Assembly (NCBI GenBank): GCA_021014945.1
Contig: MU266330.1
Coordinates: 186,001-250,000, forward strand
Source of the DNA: Leucogyrophana mollusca
Lineage: Eukaryota; Basidiomycota; Agaricomycetes; Boletales
Direction: 5' to 3'
DNA length: 64,000 bases
Shown here: piece by piece, positions 45,703-56,002 of the stretch
How positions within the stretch are numbered: the stretch's first letter is position 1
Layout of the letters: each line of letters opens with the position of its first letter
Program-made: the position numbers and the translations under genes
Notes under the pieces: model-generated
Database searches by the model: none
Told to the model about the DNA's origin: nothing
Seen by the model: the letters and a program-made list of their open reading frames with translations, nothing else

Positions 45703-48256
45703 TCACTTCATCCACCCCTTCTTCACCCCATACAACACCACCTCGCCCGCCGTCCTGGGCCCAGCGGCTGGAACACACGTCTTCCGTCTCCCGCTCCCTT
45801 TCCCTGCCACTAGCGCGTCCTTCAGCACCCTTTCCATCTCTACCAAACAGTCGTGACACTCCTTCTCTTCGTACCCCATAGCCGAGATATTACCCGCCAT
45901 ATCGGCGCTGGTACCTCGTTTTGGCGCCGCGGGCGGTTTTAGCCGCTTCGAGTGGAGGAGCTTTTGTGCGAGGTAGTGTAGCCACTGTATAATGGAGGAC
46001 GAGGCGAGGTGAGCAACAGTGCGAGACGAGGCAGGGCTAGACCGACCATAACATTCGTAAACGGGCGATACTCCTCCCAAGAATCCCCATTATACGCCCT
46101 CATCATTCTATACACATCAAACTGATAGTCACCTGCACATCACATCAGCATCCCCATGCCACCACTCGCTGGAGATGTGCTAACCTTCGCCCTCGAAAAT
46201 CTCCTCCTCAAACGGTGTCCAGTACGTCTTCGACCCCTCCCCGTCCAACGCGTCCATCCTCGACAGCCCAAGGTCAATAATCGTAGCCTTAACACCAAAC
46301 CGCACGTCGTCCATCGGCATCTTCTTCGCCTTCTTCCCTGCCACGCTCTTCTTCCGCGCAGGAACGTTCTTCACGAGAATCTGGCCCCAGTGGAGGTCTC
46401 GGTGCTACAACAGTGCGGTGTTAGGCTGGCGAGAGTACCGGGGAACACCGCACTGACCTCAAAGGAAACGAGGTCCTCGGCCTGCTCGAGCGCTCGAGCG
46501 ACCTGCCAGAAGAGGCTACACGCCTGATGCCACCCCGTCTTCGCGGGAGTTTTGAACGTGAACGCCTCGAGGTCCGGCCCGCCATTAGGCAAAACGATGA
46601 TCGCATACACCTGCGATACGCTGAACATATCTGCATAGTCATCCCGTCAGCATGCAGTGTATCAAGTATCGAGTGTGCGAATAGTTAGAAATTCGGGCAA
46701 TCACCTGGGCGTATACTCTCCGACCCCTTGCGCTCGTTATACTCGTCCCATAGCTTGAGTAGCAGCGATGGGTAGCGCCCCCTGACGACATACGCCCGCA
46801 AGAGCTTCACAAACCCCGTGCACACCTCGCCCATCTCCCTCGTCACAATGATCTCCTTTAACACATCCTTCGCATCGCTCGGCGCAGGCGTGTCAACATC
46901 ACCCCCACCCCCACTTGCTTTTCCCTCCTCGTCGCGCAGCGGTATGACCTTCAGCACGACATCTCCAATCCCAAACACCTCTGAATACGACGCCTCCCCG
47001 ATCTTCCTGAAGCGCACCTCCCCGTCCCCGTCGTCGTTCTCAGTCGGCTGGACTATAGGATCAAACGGGAACGTCTCAATGAATGCAGAGAACTCATGTG
47101 GTGTTGTCTGCGCGCACTCGCTGAGGAGGGGGAGGAGGTAGTCCGGTGAGGTTGTGGGCTCGTCGAGTTCTTCGGCGGAGGATAGGTCGAGCTTTTCGAA
47201 CTCGAGGGAGAGGTCGCAATCTGTAGGCGTTGATGGTGTGGGAAAGGATCGTTGAAATAGGGCACGGTTGGCACCGCGTTTGATAGGCGTGAGGGGGCGG
47301 GCTTTCGTGGTAGGCGGAGGTAGGTTGGGGGCGTACACGGGGGGTGGGAGCTGAGCAGGGGAAGGTGGGGAAGGCGGGGCCGGTGGAGGTTTGGGTTTAA
47401 GCTTTGGGATCTTGAACGTAGGAGGCGGGATCACAACTTCCACTTGAAGTCTAGGAGCCGGTCTTGTAGCTGCCAGTCGCGATGACGTCTCCGCTGGGGC
47501 GGCTCGTGCCCTAGGCGCGACCTCCTCCACTTCCGACTCGTCAGAAGAAATGACGATGATCGCCTTCGATCGGCCTGCAAGCTTCTTCGGCGGTCGGGGT
47601 ACAGTATTCTCGACCTCGCTGTCAGAGTCGATTATGATTGGATGGCTAGGTGAGTTGAGTCGCTTAGCAAGCGGTGCTGCACCTTTGCCTTTGCGCTTGC
47701 CAGGGACGGAAGTAACAGGGTTAGTCTGAACGTCCGTCCGCGAGACTCTCCGCTCTTGACTCAGCCTCCGTCCACGATCATCCAGCACGATGATGTCCAA
47801 AGCCACCAGCGGGGACGTGGGCTTGGTGGGGATGCCTTTTGAGCCTGGGATACGTGCAGAGCGTTTCTTTGCAGCATGGAGGGGGAGGTTGGGCGATGCA
47901 TAGTTTGAATGGAGGGGCGTCAGAGGCTGGCGAAGGGGAGTCTGCGCTTCGAGTTTCGAGAGCAGCGTTTTCTTAGGAACGTCCGATGCCAGACGCTTCT
48001 TCTTAGCAGCAACAGCAAGAGGTGATTTAGCAGGCGAGCGCTTGGGCTTTACTTTCCTCTGTACACGGGCGCGGGGAGAGGATGGAGACAGGAGGCTGAT
48101 TATATTTTCTCGCCGCTTAAGCTTGTTTGGTGACTCGAATGGGTTTGTGCTAGTTCGATCTGATTCGCGGTTGCTATCAGCGCGATCAGAGACATTCACA
48201 ATGCGCTGTCCACGTCGGCCGTATGAGAAAACCTGCTTTGTCCTAGCGCCGAGCAT
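45703..48256 (-). CDS. HASPIN: Haspin kinase (histone H3 Thr3 kinase)
   Basis: Atypical serine/threonine kinase that phosphorylates H3 Thr3 at mitotic centromeres. A long disordered, basic N-terminal region (about 400 residues, with SP sites and acidic IIDSDSEVEN and VISSDESEVEE blocks resembling SUMO-interacting motifs) precedes the kinase. Kinase features: glycine loop KIGEASYSEVFGIGD, Lys in VVLKVIPL, Glu in LKEIIVTREM, catalytic loop FEHRDLHWGQILV, metal loop TIIDLGLSRMD, and the haspin C-lobe DYQFDVYRMMRA and TNVMWLHYLAQKLL, ending at 45703. The loop has Gln where human haspin has Asn (HWGN), and DLG where human has DYT. I start at Met 48256: MLGARTKQVFSYGRRG. The frame stays open to 48361, which would add a hydrophobic leader, but that is unlikely for a nuclear kinase. 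Four short introns in the kinase part. The PEX2 stop lies 152 bp upstream. Confidence 0.9.
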
Positions 48257-48407
48257 CAGGACTGCGATGAGGAGGGAAAGGGCGTAGACTAGCGGCGGTA
48301 GAATGGTGGGCGAGTGTAAATTGTGGGTGCAAGTGTAAGGAAAACGCGTGGGTCTGTTCAACTTCGAGACGCGTCGGGGTCACGTGAACCCGGCGCGGGT
48401 GCAGTCG

Positions 48408-49930
48408 CTACTCCGACACCGACTCGGTGTAGCTACCCATATCCACACTCCCCGAAATGTCTGTCGACCCAAAATCGCTACTAAAGTCGTATCCAGAATC
48501 ACTCCCATCCCCGCCCTCGTCGCCCGTCCATCTATCAGAGCTCCGCACGCCCTCCCCACACCGGAGACACTCCCACCCAAACTCGTCGAGCCCTTCGTCG
48601 GCGGAGCGCATCATGCGCTCGGCGATGCAGTGGTAACAGTACGTGTGCCCGCACGAGGTGATGTACGGCGTGTATAGCGGGAACGTCGGCGGCGCCTCCG
48701 GGTCCGCCTCTGGCTGCGGGGTGTCGGGGGGAGCAGGGGGGAAGGTGAGCGAGGTGAGCGCGTTGGAGGCGTCGGAGAGGTTGAGGTTGAACGACGCGTT
48801 CTCTGCACAGATGGCGCACTGATCGACCGGGAGGGAGGCGTATTTGCCGCGTTTGAGCGGGGGCTGTTGGTCGGAGGTGCGCGCTGTCGGCGAGGGGAGG
48901 AGTGACCCCAGTTTGGAGGCAAAGCGGGTGAGGCGGCGCTGGACGGAGCGTGCGCTGACAAGCGGGAGTAAGAAGAGCAGGAATTCCTGGGTTACGAGTG
49001 CGATTAGGCGGACTGGAAGAAAGCAAGAGAATGGACACACGCACAGTAAATGCATGCCAGACCATCTGGCGATTCATAAACTCGTAGCTGACCTCCCGCT
49101 TCACGAGACTCCGCGCCGGGACCAACGACATGCGCAGGATCCTATCCGTAATCGTGCGGTATCTTTGCGCACCACACCACATTCATCAGACCACATGCTC
49201 CCACAATACAACTCAATATAACGAAACTCACCTCCCATCCCAAAGAAACGCTACAAAACCCCCTAGGCTGAGGAGCGCATGCGACGCCTCGAGGCGGGTG
49301 AGCAAGTCCCACGCCCTGCGGCGTTTATCCGAGGACGGCGTGTCCGGCCAGGCATGGGACAGTGCGTGTATCCGGAGGCGGTTGTGGAGGTACGGGATGA
49401 CGACGGTAAGAGCTCCGTGGATGAGGAGCAAGCGCCGTGGAAGGCCCGAAGCTGCTCCGAGAACCATCGGGATTAGCATCCCCACGGCAGGACATGCGAC
49501 GTACGAGTTGTGGTTGTGTAGCTAGAACTTGAAGGCGCGGTGTATCTCAGGCCTTGAAGCTTTGCGCCATAAGTCGCGCCCGTGTTCCACACGGAGAATT
49601 TATAGAGGGTGAGTTGGATGAGGAGCGTTAGTTCCGGTTCGAAGCGGGATTTCTGGGACGAGTTCGTGGGTAAGCGATGAGGTTATAAAGGCAGGCAAAT
49701 TCAACGCAGATGGATGGATGGCGATGTTGGTGGAAGGAGAGGCACGAGTGGGAACGTACATTGAGAGCGCTATTGAGTGGTTGTTGGAGGATATGTACGA
49801 GCTCCTGGTCAAGCAACTCCGAGTCCAGCTGACCGACGCGGATAACACGGGGATCTGGTCCAGTTTGCGAGCGCAGCGAATCACGTATGGATGCGAGTGT
49901 TGGTTGGGCAGCGTCCCATGCCTGCTGCAT
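48408..49930 (-). CDS. PEX2: Peroxin 2, RING ubiquitin ligase of the peroxisome membrane
   Basis: Subunit of the PEX2-PEX10-PEX12 ligase that mono-ubiquitinates the import receptor PEX5 for recycling. Exons: MQQAWDAAQPTLASIRDSLR and VGQLDSELLDQELVHILQQP, then RFEPELTLLIQLTLYKFSVW and GATYGAKLQGLRY (family signature). Next come SGLPRRLLLIHGALTVVIPY and RTITDRILRMSLVPARSLVK, then VSYEFMNRQMVWHAFTEFLL and FLLPLVSARSVQRRL (membrane helices). The RING is in the last exon: CAIC, then a long Pro/Ala/Glu insert, TSCGHTYCYHC, and CLRCGEGV. The tail is acidic and Ser/Gly/Asp-rich (SDSGYDFSSDFGSTDISG), ending VSE at 48408. Four introns, all short. The frame at 48535-49182 in another register is a shadow. 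Confidence 0.92.
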
Positions 49931-50667
49931 TCTGGTTTATGGGAGTAGTTGCACGGAGAGAAAGGAAACCACGTGATTTCAGGCGTAGCATTCGAAAGGG
50001 AGATTAGATGTCAAAACTCATTCAATTGACATGAGCGCTTGAGCACCCAAATCCTTGTTTCGATGACTGTGTACAGAAGTATCTGAATACACAAGATCGT
50101 AGCTAGTGTGCATAATCCCCGCCTCTCGCTGATGACGACCTCGGCGCTATGCCATTCCATCCCACTTCGGAATCCGTCGACATTTTTTTCGCCAATTGTA
50201 TGTGGTTCGAGGTATCCACAGTCAGGGGGGCGGATTGCAAGGGCAGTCCCGCACGAGGCGCCTGAATCCTTGGCTCGGATGTATCATATCACGAAGACCA
50301 GTATTTTTCAGCCCCACCATTGAGGGCACTCCGGTAAGTCACAAGAACATCCACAGCGTCGCACTATCGAAGTGGACGACGAGGGTGGATTGGCTTTTCC
50401 CGTGCTGGTTCCCCTGTTGAGCCAATCCTCATCGTTGATCTAGCTCGGAATTGTGGGTAAACGCAGGGTGTTTGTGATCCTGCCGCACGGGAACGAGGCC
50501 AAAATCGGGCGTGGACATGGAGCAGAAGAGGAGATTGTCGCATTCGGCATCGGTTTCCGAGCCTAGCCCAGAATACCCGGCAGTGGTTGCGTCGACCACA
50601 ACCTCGGTAGTAGCTTCTCCCGGCGCCAAAACGGTTTTTTATCTGGCAGACAACGGTTATCTACAGC
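49931..50667. other. Intergenic; possible 3' exon of the HET gene
   Basis: Contains an open minus-strand frame at 50429-50635 with protein-like composition (EATTEVVVDATTAGYSG, later MSTPDFGLVPVRQDHKHPAF), directly downstream of the HET gene. I could not find a splice acceptor that joins it in frame: the acceptor before it leads to a stop in that register. It may be a last exon with a frameshift, or chance. Confidence 0.35.
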
Positions 50668-52416
50668 TCAAACAGTAAATAGCAAGGCGAAAGAGAACTC
50701 ACTGCGTGCCTTTGCCGATTGCGTGCGACCCACCGAGATGGTAACCCCCAGCGCCCCAGAGGGCCCAAGTCCCTTCCAGCCCTCAGTATTACTCGTCGCG
50801 ACCGTCACCCTCCGCCCCGACCGCAGCGGCATCGACGCCCAATCCGGGTGGCTCTCGCAGCACGGCGACTCGAGGTACGACGACTCGAAGAGGTACTCCG
50901 CGCGCTTCCCGTCGGTGAAGGCGGCAATGTGCACACACGGGAGGCGCATGCCCAGCTGGCTTATGGTTACTATGAACCCTTCGCCGCTGACCGGGTTTTC
51001 GTACGCGAGGGTGCATTTGACGGTGGCGTTCCGGGAGGGCGGCCAGGGCTCCCACACGAAGGCTACGAAGCTGCCCTCGGGCTGTGTGCGGAGATCTTTC
51101 CCGGAGCATCTGTGGAGTACGAAGCCCTCTTGAGCTACTTGTGCCGTCCGCACGTAAACGGGCGGCTCGGGAAATCGGTAGGGAAGGGACGGTAATGGGC
51201 GAAAGTGAGTCCGAGAATATGTTTGCTTCTCGACTGCGGTAGATATGATGATGTCCCTGATAACAAACACGTCGCTGGGTGTTGCCAGCGTGATGTTAGA
51301 GAGGTCACCGTTGATGTCCAGTTCACCATCACGTGACGCCAGTGTCGTATTGGAGAAGTCGCTCGTGTCCTCCCTTCTGAAGATGCCATCCGTGCCGCAG
51401 GAAAGCCTGAGACCAACAAGGCACCCGTTGATCACGCACGCAAGCGCAGCCGTGTAGCCATTAGAATCCGCTTCGAATCTGACGGGCAGGTTTATTTGGA
51501 CCCCGCTGTTGGTGACGGAGAAATGCGACTTGTAGGGTGTGGGTTTGGATGTCGGCCCTTCAAAGAGACGCGCAAAGTCGGCGGACGGGATGCGATTGAT
51601 CGTGTTGGACTGCGCGAAGCAGTCAGGTGACGGAGCGAGCAGGGATGGCTCTAGGCGGTAGCCGGAGTACCACGGGGGATCCAGCCAGGCAAATATGCTC
51701 TGGTCATTCGAGGTCCTCATGATCTCGTGCTGGAGCCTGATGAACGCGTTCTTTCCCTCCCCGTAGATCAGCGGCATATGGACCCCGAATATCCCCATCA
51801 TCGAGTACGCCCTGTCTTCCACCCGCCTCGTCTCGCGCCGCGAGGCCCACGACATCTTCTTCGCCACGCAGACCTCGGAAAGCGGCAGCGTGTTCATCAG
51901 GACCGCCGTGTCCACACGGGTGACCGTCGCAATGACGTCAATCAAGCTCGTTTTCGTGCCGATCTTGACCCAGTCCCGCGCGAAGAATTCTACGTTCCGC
52001 GGAGCGATCGTCTCTTGCAACGTCCAGCCCCTCCTGAACCACTTGCTGCGCCGGAAGCTTGAGTCTTCCGCGGCGGGGTCCTCGTCGCTGGGCACGTCTT
52101 CCAGGTACGCATAGCACACTGCGGCTTCTTGGTACCAGCGATACATTGAGTTGATCGCTTCCGAAAGCTCCGCGCTGCTGCACTTGTCGATGCAGCACGT
52201 ATCGATCCACACATACCGGTATCCATCCTCGAGAGCCTGTACGCAGCAGTTCTCGATCTTTGTGTTCCCCTTCACCTTTTTTCCTGTACCGTGTTCGCCT
52301 ATGTCGCGAAGGGTCACCTCTTCGTTACCCCACACGTGTGAGAGAATGGCGTATGGAGGCAAGCGTGGTCCCGCTGGTTCTTCGAGCTTCAAGGTCTTTG
52401 TATTGAGAAGACGCAT
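50668..52416 (-). CDS. HET-domain protein (heterokaryon incompatibility)
   Basis: Fungal HET-domain protein; in Podospora and Neurospora such proteins trigger cell death on non-self fusion, and the domain is distantly TIR-like. The frame is a single exon of 582 codons. HET motifs: PYAILSHVWGNEEVTLRDI, YRYVWIDTCCIDKCSSAELS, EAINSMYRWYQEAAVCYAYL, KWFRRGWTLQETIAPRNVEF and RRVEDRAYSMMGIFGVHMPL, then YGEGKNAFIRLQHEIMRTSN, the usual end of the domain with its conserved flank. The last 300 residues are beta-rich, with no known partner domain (no NACHT, WD40 or ankyrin). The start at 52416 (MRLLNTKTLKL) is standard for basidiomycete HET proteins. The C-terminus is uncertain: a good donor (GTGAGT) lies just before the frame stop, so one more exon may follow. 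Gene-poor DNA flanks it on both sides. Confidence 0.88.
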   Translation of the reverse strand: MRLLNTKTLKLEEPAGPRLPPYAILSHVWGNEEVTLRDIGEHGTGKKVKGNTKIENCCVQALEDGYRYVWIDTCCIDKCSSAELSEAINSMYRWYQEAAVCYAYLEDVPSDEDPAAEDSSFRRSKWFRRGWTLQETIAPRNVEFFARDWVKIGTKTSLIDVIATVTRVDTAVLMNTLPLSEVCVAKKMSWASRRETRRVEDRAYSMMGIFGVHMPLIYGEGKNAFIRLQHEIMRTSNDQSIFAWLDPPWYSGYRLEPSLLAPSPDCFAQSNTINRIPSADFARLFEGPTSKPTPYKSHFSVTNSGVQINLPVRFEADSNGYTAALACVINGCLVGLRLSCGTDGIFRREDTSDFSNTTLASRDGELDINGDLSNITLATPSDVFVIRDIIISTAVEKQTYSRTHFRPLPSLPYRFPEPPVYVRTAQVAQEGFVLHRCSGKDLRTQPEGSFVAFVWEPWPPSRNATVKCTLAYENPVSGEGFIVTISQLGMRLPCVHIAAFTDGKRAEYLFESSYLESPCCESHPDWASMPLRSGRRVTVATSNTEGWKGLGPSGALGVTISVGRTQSAKARSEFSFALLFTV

Positions 52417-53802
52417 CGTGCAACCTGTTGAGCAAGATTAGTCCACATGCAATAGAGATGTACCCAAGACACATACTGCAGAAATGAGCCAAGCGGGACC
52501 TGTTTGGATTTCACCAATCGTGCAACAGGCGGACAACAGACAACTGAAAGCAGCCCGTTCAGATTCGAGAAAATGCCGCTTCAAATTGTGTTTGCTCACC
52601 TTGGGCTGGCGTGAAAAGTCTGGGGAAGATCGCAGGTGGAAGATGGCCATCGTTAAATACCACCTCTGGGCTGTATATAGGACCTGCTGTGCGTACCGCC
52701 CCGTTAATGATGTCCAGCGCTTCGTACAAAGTCGCACCGAAGTAGGCGAATTTATTTTTGTATCGACCATGAGAGTGGAATGCATCACATAGTCGAGCCC
52801 CACAATGTCTATTGGCCGGGTGTCGCCGACCGCTCGTCTGCTCGTTGTCGTTGCGACCAAATGCTGGACTTTGTTCGTAGCGTACTTGCATAAGGTCGCT
52901 GTGTATTTTGGACGCACAACTGATCATGATAGACTTGATACAAGGCAGACTGAGTACAGCCACCCAACAGCTTCCCTGGGCGGGATGTTCAAATCATTTT
53001 GCGGTGCTACAGTTAGCATTGGGTTCACATTGGGGTCACAAATCCCAGCCTCAGTGATCCATTATGACCGTAGCGCACAAGTAGCGCATGCGTTGCTCAC
53101 ATGCCGTCCGACCATGACCGAGGGTAGTATTACAGAGCCGCAGTCACTCCGCGCTATAGCGAAAACAGCTCGGGATTCAAATTATATTACGCACCGCGTC
53201 ACTTCCTCCCGATAGAGTACATTCTCGTTAAATGCACCTGCGGTTGGCTAGGATGACCGGGAGTTACCCCACGCACACATAGGAAAAATCGCATCTGCGT
53301 AGTTTCGGACGCTCGGAGTCCTGGGCGTGGTATATAGTAAGCCTCACGCACAGGTAAAAGGTAGAAGCGAGGGCTTGAACCTAATTGTGGAAGCCAGTAA
53401 AGGACCTCACATGGACATACGAACACAGGATCTCCAGCTAGCAGCAGATGCAGCATGTATTGTCTACCATAAGTAGGGCCATGTCCAAACTGTCACCGAA
53501 GGACTAGTCTCCCGTAGGCAGACCAAAGTTTCGAATGAAGATAGTCGTTCCTTCTCAACAATGCCGAAGGACAAGAAACGGATTATGCAAGTGCATGCTG
53601 TGGGCCTTCTCCGTAAGCAATCGGCATGCTGATGCCGAAGATCCTCATCATGCAGTCGGCCTTGTCCTCTCTTGTCGTCTTCCTTCCGGTGAGACTGGAA
53701 CCTCACCTTTTCCACCCGCCGAGGTGCCAAGTACTCCTGCAGTTTTCATCTACGCTTGAACTATCGATCGGATGACATGTTCATGCGGAGGGTTGTCTCG
53801 GT
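52417..53802. other. 1.4-kb gene-poor stretch beside the HET gene
   Basis: Frames at 52438-52917 (minus, 159 codons), 52559-52963 (minus) and 52805-53215 (plus) overlap each other and have no family motif. No terminal repeats or transposase seen. The first part must hold the HET promoter. Confidence 0.4.
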
Positions 53803-54478
53803 TTGAAGATAAGCAACGCAGATACGCGTTCGCACCGCTTGAACACGGAATGTAGCGACTCATCGAATTCTGCGCTGCTCGATCTATCGAGACAAACCAT
53901 ATGTATCTGCTGCCCATACAAACTGCACCTCATGCTCCTTGGACGCGACCTCGCAGACTTTTCAGCTTCTCGTAGCCCCGCCGATGAGATTCTGATGGAT
54001 CTGCGTATCCTCATTGCTCACCTCCTTTCCCCGTGTATGGGAGGGTATGGCAAAACAGAAACGCGTCTTCTCATCCACGATCTCATCGATGACCGTCTCC
54101 GGATGTCTCGAGCGTCTGTGTTATGACTATGTTCGCAGACATCCGTCGTCGTTGATCGTTGATATACCACCGTCCCCCCACATTGGAACCACTCGACTCA
54201 TCTTAGACCTGAGATGTCCCAGCGGCGTCAGGGTCATGTTTGGTGGCGGGTTGTACCTCCGTATCCGAGTCAAACATCGCGCTTTAGGTGCGGTATCCTT
54301 TCATTACCCCATCGCTGACGAGGCCGAAATCAACAACAGAGTTGCATGGGACAAGATGTGGAAAAACGTCGGAGATCATGCATTCATGATTGCAATCGAA
54401 TGCCGTCACGAACAGACTTGCCTCAGTTTGAATATCATTCCGGGGGTAAGGCCGCTTCCTTGCATACTGAGACGTTGA
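53803..54478 (+). CDS. Possible hypothetical protein, fragmentary
   Basis: Two adjacent plus-strand frames have protein-like composition. The first (from about 53803) reads SSNSALLDLSRQTICICCPY and RILIAHLLSPCMG. The second (to 54478) reads RLCYDYVRRHPSSLIVDIPP and later AWDKMWKNVGDHAFMIAIEC. An intron between about 54036 and 54110 could join them, but I could not fix the borders. No convincing ATG opens the first part, and a donor (gggGTAAGG) follows IIPG near the end. I do not recognise the family. It may be a decayed gene. Confidence 0.3.
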
Positions 54479-54552
54479 TAGATATTGCACTGGAGCTTCT
54501 ACTACAACCACCACCCTCTATACCGTTGTCAATCTCGATAACGATCACCACA

Positions 54553-55182
54553 ATGCCGATCTCCATTCGCCCGGCTACGACAGCTGACGAGGACGCAATG
54601 TCTCGTATCTGTCTCCTCACAGCCAACGTAGGCACCTCCGCTGTCGACATAGTGACCTTTCCCAAACTCCCGGGGCACGTCTACGTTGAGCCATATCTGC
54701 GCCTCCAAAGCGCCTGGGCGTTCCTACTCGTTGACGATGAGAAAGTTGTGGGATATACTGTTGGCGCGGCGGATACGCGTGCGTTCGAGAAGGACGCAGA
54801 GGATAGGTGGTGGCCGCCGTTGCGCGAACGATACGGGAAATATCTCCAGGACCCCGCGGATGTGAAACCAGGAGATTTGGAGTATATCAAGAAGGTCTTC
54901 AGCCCCCGCATTGCCGCAGATGCTACCATCGCCTTTGCGTCAGCCCATCTGCACATCAATATCCTTCCTGAGTATCAGGGGAAAGGGTACGGACGGCAGC
55001 TCATTGGCAGTGCGGTTCGGTATCTCAGCGGCTTGGAGGAGGGGCCCAAGGGCGTGTGGCTACGCATAAACCCTAAAAATACGAAGGCGGCGGCGTTTTA
55101 TAAGAGACTTGGGTTTAAGTCATTTGAGGGTGCGCCGGAGGAAATGATTGGTTTGCGCTTTGAGGACTGGGTTCCCAAGTGA
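54553..55182 (+). CDS. GNAT-family N-acetyltransferase, copy 1
   Basis: Single-exon GNAT acetyltransferase of 209 residues using acetyl-CoA; substrate unknown. Starts MPISIRPATTADEDAMSRIC, a typical first GNAT strand. The acetyl-CoA motif A is ILPEYQGKGYGRQLIGSAVR, with the Q-x-x-G-x-G pattern, and the C-terminal strand is VWLRINPKNTKAAAFYKRLG. The middle part (EDRWWPPLRERYGKYLQDPA) resembles acetyltransferase-like domains found near O-GlcNAcases and in many fungal GNATs; that likeness is from memory. The frame is open upstream to 54346, but I start at 54553 because the second copy begins with the same MPISIRPA. It lies 820 bp before the second copy on the same strand, and the two are clearly paralogous over their whole length. 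Confidence 0.88.
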   Translation: MPISIRPATTADEDAMSRICLLTANVGTSAVDIVTFPKLPGHVYVEPYLRLQSAWAFLLVDDEKVVGYTVGAADTRAFEKDAEDRWWPPLRERYGKYLQDPADVKPGDLEYIKKVFSPRIAADATIAFASAHLHINILPEYQGKGYGRQLIGSAVRYLSGLEEGPKGVWLRINPKNTKAAAFYKRLGFKSFEGAPEEMIGLRFEDWVPK

Positions 55183-56002
55183 AGGATGACTGATTGGATG
55201 GGGATGACTGTTTCGAAGTCTGAATTGGGGTGCGTGCATGGTTTTGATCTTAGCAATGATGCCCATTGAGATTCGCTCTTCGTTTCAGGCGGGGTCGTAT
55301 CTTAAGCTCTAGCTCAGCCAGTCAGAGTCGATACAATCATTTCTTGGGAGGTGAACCTTGCCATCTGAGTTAAGTTCACGCCCTGGAAATCGAGGAGTAT
55401 CCCTAAGGTAACTCTTTCCTTGATTATGGGTCTTCTGTAATCACGAGGCCTGGCTTGTGTAACTTAGTAAGAGTCATATATTGTGCTTTCCCTTGCGTCC
55501 GCTGAGCTGCTTTTAGTAGGACGAGGGGGCGGATGAACCTCGGAAATACCATCATAGCAGACGCGTCTGCCAATTGGTGCATACCAGGAATGAGTTGGTG
55601 GTCCCTTCTGCTGCCGCTCTTCAGGTGAAGGGAGTGCTAGTCCAGGTTGAATTTGTTGCCTTTCCATGATTTCAGGCCTCCAAATTCATTGTCGTCACGC
55701 TGGCCAAAATTGACGAGACACATGAAACTTATAACTCAGGGACCTACGAGTCGGCCATCTTGCACGCGCTAGGTGGGAGCACAGTGAAACGCAGGCGAGA
55801 TGCAAGATTTTGATACGGAGAAACGTCGGAGACCGTGAACTACGACGGTGAATTGTCAGCTGGCTTCAAGTTCAAGCTTAAAGTCTGAGATCAAACACCT
55901 GGCTGTGACGGTCTGAGCTCTTGCTTGCCCATCACTGCGAGTCCCTCACAGAGAACGCGTCTGCCTCTTTTCTCATCGCCTCTCTTGATAGTGATCATCG
56001 TT
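55183..56002. other. Spacer between the two GNAT copies
   Basis: The only frame of note is on the minus strand, 55464-55667: 67 codons starting MERQQIQPGLALPSPEERQQ and containing YAPIGRRVCYDGISEVHPPP. Its composition is protein-like and it has its own ATG, so it could be a small gene, but I recognise nothing. The last 200 bases presumably contain the promoter of copy 2. Confidence 0.35.

Noticed and set aside
48257..48361. Upstream in-frame extension of haspin that would add a hydrophobic N-terminal anchor
   Set aside because: Haspin is nuclear, the extension looks like 5' leader, and the ATG at 48256 opens directly on the conserved-looking ARTKQ/YGRR segment.
48535..49182. 215-codon minus-strand frame overlapping PEX2
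   Set aside because: It is another register of the PEX2 exons; the Pro/Arg/Ala bias is what a GC-rich shifted frame gives, and the RING reads only in the other frame.
50719..51195. 158-codon plus-strand frame opposite the HET gene
   Set aside because: Antisense shadow of an intact 582-codon gene; no independent motif.
54346..54552. 69-codon N-terminal extension of GNAT copy 1
   Set aside because: Copy 2 starts with the same MPISIRPA at its own ATG, so the extension is leader sequence or part of the fragment upstream.
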